This document shows, piece after piece, positions 40,077 to 50,946 of a stretch of DNA of 64,000 nt. A program made the position numbers and the translations under genes. The stretch comes from Diprion similis (Eukaryota; Arthropoda; Insecta; Hymenoptera; Diprionidae). The DNA is taken from NCBI RefSeq assembly GCF_021155765.1, contig NC_060106.1:16704031-16768030 (forward strand). Reading direction: 5' to 3'. The notes below the pieces were generated by a model. It was not told where the DNA came from. It did not search any database and was given only the letters and a program-made list of their open reading frames with translations. Positions within the stretch are counted from its first letter, which is position 1; the number at the start of each line of letters is the position of its first letter.

Positions 40077-40259
40077 TTCCACATGTCCCGAGAAAAGTTT
40101 CTTTTTTATGTAAATCAGGGACAAAATACTCGAATGTGTAGTTTGACGTCGCGAAACCAAAGAATTCAACATCGACCCTGGGAAATAGATTTTCCACGCG
40201 ATCACCTAGTTTTCTCCTCAGGACTTCTCAGATCTCCACATTTCGATTCATCAGTTTAA
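40077..40259 (-). pseudogene. Copy 2 intron remnant right of the satellite
   Basis: This segment aligns with intron DNA of copy 3 (about 45,100-45,262) and copy 1 (about 3,010-3,168). Shared features are GAGAAAAGTTT, GGGAAATAGATTT and the final GTTTAA. It shows that the satellite lies inside copy 2. Homology breaks exactly after TTAA at 40,256-40,259. Confidence 0.65.
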
Positions 40260-40475
40260 CCTTTCGTTGGCCACTGAGGACGAATTCGTCCACTCGTACT
40301 ACCTCAGTACTCCGAGAGTGACGTATCGGGGTGGCCTCTGACCACCCCCTAAGAAAAGTTTTTCTCACTGCAGGGCCTTAGGCCAAAACGCGCTAGTTTT
40401 CGTGCAGCCGTTTTTGTACACTGAGCGTATAGGATTAGTGAGAGGACGAATTCGTTCAACTTGCTAACGGCGTTC
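40256..40475. mobile_element. Possible piggyBac-like MITE or element end
   Basis: Gene-family homology is broken at TTAA, the piggyBac target site, and the new sequence begins CCTTTCGTTGGCC. The motif GACGAATTCGT occurs near both ends (about 40,283 and 40,446), partly as an inverted repeat. I could not find a matching TTAA at the far end, so this is a decayed or partial element at best. Confidence 0.3.
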
Positions 40476-40784
40476 GGTTTTTGCGTGAGTGAGAGTTTCG
40501 TAGAATTCGTATTTCCTCATCGAATTCAACATTTTTCAACAATATTAACCATCCGAAAAAAAATCATTTGCTACGATCTAAATTTTAGAAAAAATATGTA
40601 TATTCGACAATATCGAAGAGAAACTCAACTAAAGTCGTTACCTTTCCCCGAATCATCCACCAGTCACGTACAATGAATTCAGCTCAGGAGAGTAAAGTGG
40701 ATGCGAAGAAAAGAATCATTATTTTCATAACTTTAATGATTTTCTCACGTGAATATTTTCCTCTCGATCTCCTAACTTTCAAAT

Positions 40785-40836
40785 TAACTTTTTATACATT
40801 AGTATTATAATTTTTCAGTCAATAAAAAGTTAATTT
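40785..40836. repeat. Short hairpin (TTAACTTTTTAT arms)
   Basis: TTAACTTTTTAT near 40,785 is matched by its reverse complement ATAAAAAGTTAA near 40,822, with a loop of about 25 bases. It lies just before the first solo LTR. The function is unknown and it may be a remnant of an inverted-repeat element. Confidence 0.45.
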
Positions 40837-40846
40837 TTCTATAATA

Positions 40847-41327
40847 TGTTATGGTACAAAGGGACGGTAGTCCTTGTACCCACCCGAGATGTTGATTCGG
40901 GTGCTATTTTTCGGTCCGTTCTCGTCACTGTCCTCGTTCAGGGAATGGAAGAGGGAAGAATAATAATTAGAGAAGGATTATCTTTGATAAGGAATAAACT
41001 TTTATTGAGATTTGGAAATGGGGTGAAATAAGCAGCGAAGTCGTTGGGGAGTAGGTGAGGAGAGTTTTTGGGGAACAGGAGTTGGAGCTAGATGTTGAAG
41101 GCTAGAGCGTTGGGATCGGAGTGCATCTTCGGCGTGAGAAAAGGAGTGAGGATCCAGGGTAGAGGGGAATAGAAATAGCAAGGTAAGGGCGATAACGAGT
41201 GGCGTAAGGCAAGATGGAAATAGGAGGACGAGATATGGAGTGTAGCATTACGATGGGAATGTCAGGTAGAGGCGAGAGGTTGTCGAGGAAGGTGGAGGAG
41301 ACGTGTGGCGGGACGCCGGACGTAACA
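40847..41327 (+). mobile_element. Solo LTR 1 (481 bp), TSD AATA
   Basis: The segment starts TGTTATGG and ends CGTAACA, so the termini are the inverted pair TGTTA/TAACA. The same four bases, AATA, flank it at 40,843-40,846 and 41,328-41,331. An AATAAA polyadenylation signal lies at about 40,993. There is no internal coding region, so this is what LTR-LTR recombination leaves. The family is undetermined, Gypsy or BEL/Pao. Confidence 0.75.
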
Positions 41328-41424
41328 AATATGTAAATTTTACTGAAATTTACCACTAAAAATATACCATCTTTTCATGGAGTTAAATAAATATGTTTTT
41401 TCAAACCAGGACCAATACCATCAG

Positions 41425-42078
41425 TGTTATGGACAGGACCGTGAAGGTCAATAATTTTCGTTGATTGCATTTCGGTTTCCTCCCGCGTTATAGTTCATTA
41501 TTGAAAAAGAAAATTACTTGGTTCATGTATGAACAATGCGGGGAGAAAGCTCGCGAATATGGAGATTTATTGGAATTAGCCGCGATCACGTAAGCGTCGC
41601 GTCGTGTGCATTGGCTTAAAAATTATTTGTATGATGATAACTTATCGCTTTCATCGTGGATGAGCTCGACGTTTTGTTGGGTCACCCGTTTCGTGTCCGG
41701 GATGGCATACAGCCACCCGGAGCCGATTGCTAACGAGGGACACGATGAGAGCGGCGATTGAAATAAGATTATCAAAAAGCCACAGGGTCTTGGTTTAGAG
41801 ATCGAGGTACGACGACGCAAAGCTCTTATCGGCAGCACTATCGCGTATATAGCTGCTCCCCCCCCCCCCCCCCCCCCCCCCGCCCTACTACCAAGGACTA
41901 TATAAGGAAACGAGCAGCAGCGGATCGACGCAGAATTCCAACAACTATCAGCTAGCGAACAGAGTAATATTACGTGTCACCAAAGTACTTACCCGTTACA
42001 ACTTCAAATAAATACAAAATAAAAGTTCAATTTTCTGTTTAATTTCTTGTGTTTGTTTTTTTGTCCTTGTCGACCACA
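41425..42078 (+). mobile_element. Solo LTR 2 (654 bp), TSD ATCAG
   Basis: The element starts TGTTATGG and ends CGACCACA (TG..CA). Its five-base direct duplication ATCAG lies at 41,420-41,424 and 42,079-42,083. It contains a TATA box (41,899-41,907), polyadenylation signals AATAAA (42,007 and 42,018) and a 24-base C run at 41,858-41,881. The order promoter, transcript start, poly(A) signal is that of an LTR. No internal retroviral-type genes are present. Confidence 0.82.
41858..41881 (+). repeat. Poly-C tract, 24 bases
   Basis: An uninterrupted run of C lies 17 bp upstream of the LTR 2 TATA box. The exact length is uncertain because homopolymers are prone to sequencing error. Confidence 0.8.
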
Positions 42079-42161
42079 ATCAGGTTTATTTGAAAGAACA
42101 TATTTTCGATTGTTAAACCCTAGAATGTTTTTTGTTCAACCCTTCAGGTCTGGGATATGGA

Positions 42162-42181
42162 TTTTTTTTTTTTTTTTTTTT
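42162..42181 (+). repeat. Poly-T tract, 20 bases
   Basis: This uninterrupted T run lies about 80 bp after solo LTR 2, in non-coding DNA. Confidence 0.85.
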
Positions 42182-42339
42182 AAATGTTCGTTCGACTTGA
42201 TATTCTATTGTTTATTAATTTTTACCTGTTGCATGACTAAGAGTTTTATTATTCTGTCTGTTGGAATCAATATCCGGCACGCCGGTATACAATGTTTTTT
42301 TAAATGTATCGACACCGAGTGGTAAATTTATATGTAAAG

Positions 42340-42620
42340 ACGGTTAAAACGTGTCAAGGCATAACGATTCTCATCGTCATTACAATAAGGATTCTCTGAA
42401 GGGAAGGCAACTAAAGATTTCTGAAGTTGAAATTTCTTGCAAAAATCTATCGAATCGCTCATTTAATCGCGTGCGACTAAGCTGGAGCCATAATTTCTCA
42501 GTTCATTGAAAAATATTTCAGGTCTATAAAAAACAATACTGTTGAAAAACTAAGGCTGCAACGCAAATGAAACATGTTTTTGTTTATTCGTAAGCAAATT
42601 TACAGCTTGTATTAATTAAG
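42340..42620 (-). pseudogene. Copy 2 intron 1 remnant
   Basis: The segment aligns with intron 1 of copy 1 (about 4,070-4,320) and copy 3 (about 46,380-46,625). Landmarks are the TTTAATCGCGTGC-like stretch and the AAGCTGGAG block. No exon 1 or 2 of copy 2 is visible on either side. The following stretch to 42,870 holds nothing I recognise. Confidence 0.55.
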
Positions 42621-43271
42621 TGCGGTATAGGTGGATAAAGAATGGGTAATCATAGCTCCCTGTTGCAAGAATTTCTCCATGGTCGTCATGGGTCATACTT
42701 TTCAGAGTACAATGCATGGACTGTCAAGTAGTTCAGTTTAATCTAGTTTCATTATTGAGAAGCATAGAGTTGACACAGTTTACATTAAAACAAAACTATG
42801 AAATAAAAATAAGAATAAAACCGAGTCTCGATTCTGATACAGGCAGTTTTAATTGCCAAATCCTATTGACAAGAGATTGTGGTAATCGACGCAGGAAGTG
42901 ATGACGCCGCGAAATTATACTCTTTAACTTACCGTATAGAATATTTTAAAACGTGATGACACGTCGTCGTGAGGTATGGTATTTGGAATTTTCCGCCAAT
43001 ATGCGATGCGGAAGGTCGATTTGGTGCTTTGGAAATAGTTCGAGCGACGCACAAGCCTCTACACTGCTGCAGTACGTGAGTAATTTACGTGAAAAGGAAT
43101 TTTGGGGACGGTGAACATTGCCTTTCGCGTCGGTTGATTGCAATTGACGTGTTTCTGTGTGAAATGCATTAAATGAAATTGCAATGACATTATGTTTTAT
43201 TATCCGACTTGAATACATATACACTACGTTCGATCTAATATCGTTATTGAGCATATAACTTGTAAAGAAGT

Positions 43272-46200
43272 TTATTCTGTAGCAGTGGCACCCAACGCCT
43301 CTGCACATTCTGCGTACTCTGCTATGTATGTGACTAAATTATCCTGAAGCGTCGACACCGCAGACGAAATGCCACATGATTCTAATTTTGTCTCGACTTC
43401 GCTCATCTCTGTCATAAGAGTGGCCGCGTCGGCCATCACGGTCGCAAAGTCAGTGGCAGCCGTCGTTGACAAATCAGCAACCGCCTGCACAATAATATTG
43501 TTTAGACTGACATACGTATAACGGAATCAAGCACACATGCATACATACGCTCATCGATCTGTGTAGCCCCCACTTTCACCTCAAACAAAACAGAATCATG
43601 CAACCGTCACAACTGCCACATATGTATTGCTTTTGAAACAAATAAACTTAATTACGTTTCTTTGAAAGCAATACATGCATATTTCAAAGGTTTGGAAAAT
43701 TTCTTACGTTATACACTTGCAAAACTCTTCTAATTGGTCGACGAAAGATTTTTTAAATGTCGTAATATCGCGGTTATCTGTTAGCGGTACTGTATATCCA
43801 CATTGTGGATGGAAACTAATTTTTTTCACTGATTCATTGTTTCAATAGTCATTATTCCAAGAAGATCAATAATCAAACAAGAGGTACTCGCCTAACATGC
43901 TGAATGATTGAGCCATTCTAGTAAGAGAACACTGAAAATACGTTTCGACGTTTGTGCAGAGTGTGTAAGAGAAATTTTCTTCTGCAAGCACTACAGAAAA
44001 ACTGGAGTGTACTCACCTCTGCCATACATGAAATGTAAGTAAAGAAATCGTCTATACTGCATGAGTTCGCTTCTTTTGCCATATCATACAGATCTTCTAA
44101 GAGATCTGCCATCGCAGATACTGTTTCCTCATAATCAGTAGTTATGTCAGTTATATAGGTACTGGCGCAGACAGTTGTTTCATTCATTGCACTAGCGGCA
44201 AGTATTTCAAATTCCGTAACCACGGTAGTACACGAGCTCAAGTCAACATTCGAATTGGAATACTGTTTGGGTGTATCAATTTTTCGTGTTAGTAATTTTT
44301 CAGAAGTTTACTGTCACATTTAGAGAAAACTTTTGCATATAGTTTGGCAACTGAAAACCCTGAAATTTCATGTCAACTCTATAGAATCGATTTACCATGC
44401 TATAAATCTGACCGTTTCACATCGTCAGGACTTTTCAGGATTTAAAATTGACTCCAACTTGTAAGTCGTTTTTAACTTACCGATTCAACAACTGTTGCAA
44501 TTTCACTCGTCGCGGATACGATAGTTGCGTTAGCTACACTTTCTATTGATGTGGCTTCGGTCAAAAGAGATTGGAATGCAGTTTCCTGCGAAAAAAGAAA
44601 ATGATTCCATTCGTGCCTTAGATACTCCGAGAAAACATAATCGTTGAGATCAGACGCAGTTTTCGCACAGATGAAATGAGAATTCAAGAAAACACTCAGA
44701 TTATGTGAAGCGTGCCAAAAGTAACATTTATTTTGCACGTACCTACCGAAGATTCTGTATTTGTAGATCCCACTATTGTAAGTATAAACGTTACGAAGTT
44801 ACGATAAAGTCGAGTCAAGTCATAATTATTCTTACCGTGTTGATGAGAATGTTCTTTCGAAAGTAGTAAGATTTTTGTTTTCTTAGTTAAATAAATTTTA
44901 TGCAATCCTTAAAACCTTTCTAATTTTTCCGATACAATTTTTAGAATTTCTTTTAGAGTTTTCAAGCCTCCCAAAAAATCAAACTATAAATCGAGTCGTA
45001 ACGATTGCAGTAAATAATAAACAACTTTCTAGGAAATGACGATACCATTATACACGTATAATTTTCTGCGATTTTTTTCTAACTTTCATACGTGGCTCGA
45101 GAAAAGTTTTACTCTTCGCTAGGGAAAAAATTTGTAAATGCACGGTTTGACGTCAAAAAGATATAAAATTTTATGTCGACTCTGGGAAATAGATTTGTCA
45201 CGTGATAACTTCAACGTTAAGGATTTTTCAAAATTATGTTCTTTGATTTACCTGTTTAATCGCTCTAGTAGTGTTCACTTACCATTTCGCTAAAAATCGT
45301 CTCAACTTCGGTGACGAAAGTCGTTATTCCCGAGGTAGACGTCGAAGTAATAACAGATAAAATAGAACTTGAGCTAGTGGAGGAAGTCTGAAAATCACAA
45401 CCATCGAGATTCACACGTTAGAAGTCTTTCAAAATTTCAAACCGAAATAATCCTACTCGAATTACGAAATGCATACTTCTTTGTCGCCATCGTTTTGAAA
45501 TGGCATATATCGTTTCTGTATTTTTCAAAGTGTTTTAATTACGTTTTTACAATACCGCAATGACCTTTGCTTTCTGTAACGTAGACTATGTAGATCGGTT
45601 TTTTCAACACTAACATTTTTTTTATGAATAATGATTGTCCTATTGTTTTTATTGTACCCATATTTGTGTGGGTTTATTAGTTCACCGCTAATATTTATAC
45701 ATAAATGAATTTTAAATGTACAAAATTACTCTGTCAAAATAATATTATTAATGATTTCAAATAATAGTCCTCTCGGAATAAAATTTTTCTAAAAATTAAG
45801 GATAGAACCCAACCTCATTTAAACCGGTTTGAACTCAGGTCATGTAAAATTTGAAAGGTCGAACAGACCTAAATTTTCAACCTTCTACACCTAAAATAAA
45901 TTTTAACCAACTCAAAATTTAATCATCCTCAATACATTTCAATAATCATACAAATTCGGTGAACGGGTTTTAGTAGAAAAAATCTAAATAGATTTTTGGA
46001 TGTTGAATTAAAATAAAGCTGACCTTATAGGTACGACCCTACTCGAATATTTAACGAAATAAACTAGAAACGAGTAATAGAAGACTATCAATGCAGTCAT
46101 CCGATCATGACTATTGCAAAAACTGTAAGTTTTTTATTAGTCAGGAAATGTTACCTGTTTAATTAATACCACAGTGTCACTTACCAAACTGCTCACTTCC

Positions 46201-47344
46201 GAATCAATTGCGGAAGCTACGGCTGATATCGACATAGTCGAGGCTACAGCACTTGCCGCATTCTCCAAAGTAGTGAGAAGACTCGAGCCTTGAATACCCT
46301 GAGAACACAATTATGGTGTTGAAATAAAAGTCGAGATTATGTTGTGAATTTATATGTAATCATGCGGTACGGTCTATTCAATTCATAATTATTCTTATCG
46401 TCTTGGTGAAAAAGATTCTTCGAAGAGACAGTGAGTAAAATCGGCGGTATTTGGTACTGGTAATTCACAACTGTATCATTCTGAAGTAGAGATTTTTATC
46501 GGATTACATAATTTAATCGCGTGCAAGAAAGGTGGATTAATGATTTTCAATTTTCTGTGGAGAATATTGCTGGGATCAATACAGAAACAATGAAAAAAAA
46601 CTTTCCCACGGTCAACGGGGTAAATCAGAAAATTTCGACTCGAATATTAATATATTTGAAAAGGAGTTTGTAACCGCGATGTATGTATACGGTGATGGAG
46701 TTTGCAGATGTAAAGTTCAAATTGCGTTTATTGACGACGTTTCAGTCCGGGTTCGGCCGACCATTTTGGGGCTACAAATTTTCAACACTATTTTACATTT
46801 GGAAACTGAAGATGAGTGATGATTTCATTAAAAAAAAGTTTACTAGTTCATGGTTTGGTACTCTTTATCTAGGTTATTTTGCAAAATTTAAGACAATGCA
46901 GAATCATTTGAAAGTGGAAATGTTCACTGACATATTACAATGTTGGTATAGTAATCCTCAGAGAGAACTTTGTCACTAAAAGACAATATCTTAAGATCGT
47001 ACAGCGAAAAACCATCAGTCTCAAATGCATTGTGTGATATTTCGATAAATGTTGAATCATAACATAAAATAAAAGAATCAATTGGAAATGAACAAAGTAT
47101 CAGTGCTTCAAAAAATACGGACATTTGGAGTATTGAATGATATCTTTCCCGTGTTTTTAGCACAAAATGACACGCATTAAATTGACACTGTATTGATTTC
47201 CAACCTATTGTTCGTAATTGTGTGATGGTTTTGCAACCTTTCATAATTCTTGTTGATCGAAGTCAAGGCTTATTATTCGCATGACTTTATTTTACTCACG
47301 GTTGAAGCGACCAGGAGGCACAAAGCAATTGCGAATTTTGCCAT
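43272..47344 (-). CDS. Copy 3: secreted TsetseEP-like protein, 275 aa, 6 exons
   Basis: Exons read by eye are 47344-47300, 46298-46185, 45387-45283, 44585-44481, 44262-44017 and 43484-43272 (stop TAA). All splice sites are GT..AG and all introns are phase 0, so exons could be lost or gained without a frameshift. The first exon encodes only the signal peptide MAKFAIALCLLVAST. The mature protein is Ser/Thr/Ala-rich and probably helical, with six cysteines (SSC, TVC, NSC, ISC in exon 5; ESC, AEC in exon 6) that could form three disulfides. Sequons NAT and NET are present. The cysteine layout suggests the TsetseEP/DUF725 insect family, which I infer rather than prove. The promoter and 5' flank match copy 1. 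It appears to be the least damaged member in the window. Confidence 0.8.
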
Positions 47345-47423
47345 CTTTAACGATTTGGGTTGAGCAGAATAGATGGCAATCGAGTTCAAACGGAGACTTG
47401 ATATAAATGCCGAAAAGCGCGCT

Positions 47424-47432
47424 CCTTATATA
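47424..47432 (-). promoter_or_regulatory. TATA box of gene copy 3
   Basis: TATATAAGG on the minus strand, about 85-90 bp upstream of the copy 3 ATG. Position and flanks match the copy 1 promoter. Confidence 0.7.
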
Positions 47433-47449
47433 CCTACCAAATTCAACAC

Positions 47450-50400
47450 TTGTGTAAGCCGCGGATCAAGCGGATGAATTATTTCGCTAATTAGCTGATC
47501 GCAAAAATTTACACGTGATCGTCGTATGGGCGAACTTTTCAGACAGTACAGAGTGGTTGAAACCACGGCTCAAAATTCTCCAAGTTGCAATAAACACGTA
47601 GAAAATTGATAGCTAATTTCTTGGGAGTAAATAATCTTTTAAAACGGTTCAATTCTAGAAAGATATCGAAAACCGTCCAGTAAAAAAATTTGCGATTCCA
47701 AAATTTCGGAGGTCGTACAGAAGAAAAATCAGTCTGTACACAATATTTCACATAGACACCTAATTTCTCAAGTCTTGCTGCACTTACAGTTTTTTATTAA
47801 TTTAGTCATTCGCGCATGAATATCTCCACTTTGTTGTTTTGACTTTTCACTTGGTCGATTTTCCAAGCGAACGTCTTGCATATTCCTTAACCATTATTTC
47901 CTGCAGCTCTGTAATAACAAACAATTTCTTGAAATTTCTGCTTCGATTACTGTCAAGGCATTCCGGCTTTTCCATCAGTCATATTTAATTATCAATCGCG
48001 CAGTAAACAATCATTTAGATATGATCCTAGAAATGATAGTTTTAAAACCCATATTACGTGCTTTACTTCGTCCGTTTTCAATAATGTCATACCTAAAGCT
48101 ATGTAAACCATAAAAAAGTAACACGGGGGCCTTTCATAAAACACGCGACGCTCATTTTTGGAATATTGCTCACCCTCGTGACGATTGAACAGACACCCCC
48201 CTGTCTCCGCCGACGCATCACGTGTTTTTGACTCCTTCCAGACTTCCTAAAGTCATTAACCATTTAACCACTTTGCAGAAGAAACGCTTTACGCCATCTG
48301 TACAACCTCAGCTATTGCATATTTGCTTTATTATCATCTTTATACCGAGTTAAGTGGTAATGCTAAATAAATAATAAAAATAAGGTTGATGCGCCAAATT
48401 GTGACTAATTGTGAAAAGAGGCAATAGAAGAAAAATGAATTAATGATTCGGTTGAACTTCTTTTTGGGAGAAAGGAGAGAAATATTTTTTATTTCAGCAG
48501 TTTATTTGTTAATTGTAACAGTAAATTTTTTGTGAATGACGTAAATTTGGTCGAAGCAAAACAGAAACATTTTACTAACATCTGTCATAGCGAGAGAAAT
48601 AAGATAAATAATAGGATTGAAAATAATTTCGTAGAGTCGAATGAATCCTGACGAATGTTTCGCGTACGTGTCGACTTCGTGATATTTTTGCAAACTTAGG
48701 GTATATGTACAGTCCATCAATGTTTAGAAATTGGTAAAATAAATATCTTGACGTAATTTGTATGAAATATTACTTGAACAGATGGTACCAAGATTGGTCG
48801 CTATCGAATCATTATTATACATTATTATACATTCATACGTCAAAATGTTATTTTTCAACCAACTTTTGATTGTTTGCACAGATGACATATACGTTATTAT
48901 TAAAGGATTTATTTTTAGGCGGAATAAGATAGCGATTTTTCCGTAAAGTATCATCCCACAAAGCACGTAATGCTGCAAATCACATTTCGAGTGGCAGAAT
49001 ATTTTGCGTAGTATCTACTTCTAATTTTTCATAGTCCATAACTTTGAAAATATGGCTGGCGAAGAATTACTTATTAGAAAATGGGTATTTCCAGCGTGAT
49101 TATCGTTTGATGAATAATTCATTAAAGAATTATGGCATTCGAATCCAAATACTGCAAGTTTGGATCGTTAGACTCTTTCAGAAAATGTTGTTTTTCGAAT
49201 AAATTTCGGCATGTTTTGTCATTTTTTTCCACAACTGTCATCGATTCGCGCCGAATCACGTTTGTACACGTATCATGTTTTAGAATTTGAAAAATACGCA
49301 ACGTGGCCCTAACAAAAGTGCAATTGAGGCCATTTGATTAAATAGTTCAGACAAACCTACGCGTGGAATTAAAAAATTGCTGTTTCTTGATCCAGAAAAA
49401 ATGGTATACTGAAAATGTCTTTATGATTTGACTCACTTATTCGTACAGTTATATTTTTACTAAATATATAAATCTTCTTCGTTTCGCAATCAAGTTACAA
49501 GAGTTCAATCGAGCCTACTGAAGCATCAATTTCTTTTACTCTACAATTGTTTTCTTCCCTACTTCGGGTATTTTCTTTGCGTTCCTGATTACGTAATTTG
49601 AATTTTTAGCAATTAGAATTTGTTTATTGCAGGTCCTGTAAATTGGTTGCATACGTGTATATTGAAAATAATGCCTTATGTACAGTGCACCAATACTGAA
49701 AATATTACTTGCAACCGAAAACTCAAACTTTGCTAACTTGAATCAACAGACATAACGACACTCCACCGCGACCATTGTGCACTTATAGTTTAATATGTAA
49801 ATATCGAGAACCAATTGTGTACTGTAATGATGATTGAAGAACGAAGCGTAAATACAAATACGGAGAGCAGTATAGTCCTAGCTTTTCAGGACGGTGGAAA
49901 TTAGCTGTGGGTACTTTGACTATCACAGGTTGGATGAAGGAACTGATGCAATAAATTAGCGAGATAAATCAGACGGTTAGATTTGTATATGATAATAATT
50001 GGATGTTGATTCTACAAGGGTCTATAAGGAATCCATAATTATTAATTGATAAATTTCATAGCGAGGATCGTCAAGTATTAAATTTGTTCAGTATTTTCCA
50101 CAGAGATGTACAATTAAATCCACGTTTACCAATCATGGAATAGAAGCTTTTTCCGTGGCTGTTACAGAATTTTTTTCAGTTTTTCCGAGACGCATATAAA
50201 TTTGTTTTCGGTGATTTCCGTATGGAATATAAGATTTGCTCGGTAAGAGTCCAGGTATAAAAAATCATTTATTTCCTAATTTCGACAGGATTATAAAATT
50301 GATTTAGTTATTCAACGGAAAACTGATTTATCCCCGACGTCGAGGGTGAGCCGATTGCAGCATCAGCCCAACGACTGGGCAAATCTCGGACGATGTCTTC

Positions 50401-50946
50401 TTTTACCGACCGAATCTCGTCGAAATTCCTAACTTACCGACTGGCACTTCGCACACTCTCGTATACCATGCAAAATATGTCTGTCCCAGTCTGACAAGCT
50501 GCTATTTCTGCTGTGTCGTAGCCACACAATTAGTCAGTGCCAAGTGCCATCAGTGCCATTTGCAATGTGATGAGTGATAAGATGTTGCATATAATCTGCG
50601 CAACTTTTTGCCGCTTTGTATCTTGTACCAAATAATTAATATTAAGAATCTAGCCCAACTATGAAATAAATTAGTCACGGCTCGTATGCAGCGCTGTAAA
50701 ATGCCTAAACCTACTGACGTCTCGTCGTCAGTCAGTGGTTAGAGTTATCAAACAAAAACAAAAAGCGGCAAACCTAAGAAAGAACTCATCCTTCGCCAAA
50801 GATTCTGCGAATTGATAAACTTGATTAAGGTAACCCAGAGAATGATTTCTCATTTCTTTGAACATTATTGAGCCTACATCTGTCATCTCGATCCTGATGA
50901 CTTAACCAACAGAGTATAAATCATAGGTTATAAAGTAAATAAACAA
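47450..50946. other. Spacer between gene copy 3 and IKK-beta
   Basis: The part up to about 49,800 is the duplicated 5' flank shared with 5,110-8,900. From about 49,800 to 50,946 the DNA is unique and forms the 5' region of IKK-beta. I see no coding exon or RNA gene here; the ORFs are short and lack motifs. Confidence 0.55.

Noticed and set aside
41102-41356. 84-aa minus-strand ORF
   Set aside because: It lies in solo LTR 1, is not domain-like and extends over the LTR end.
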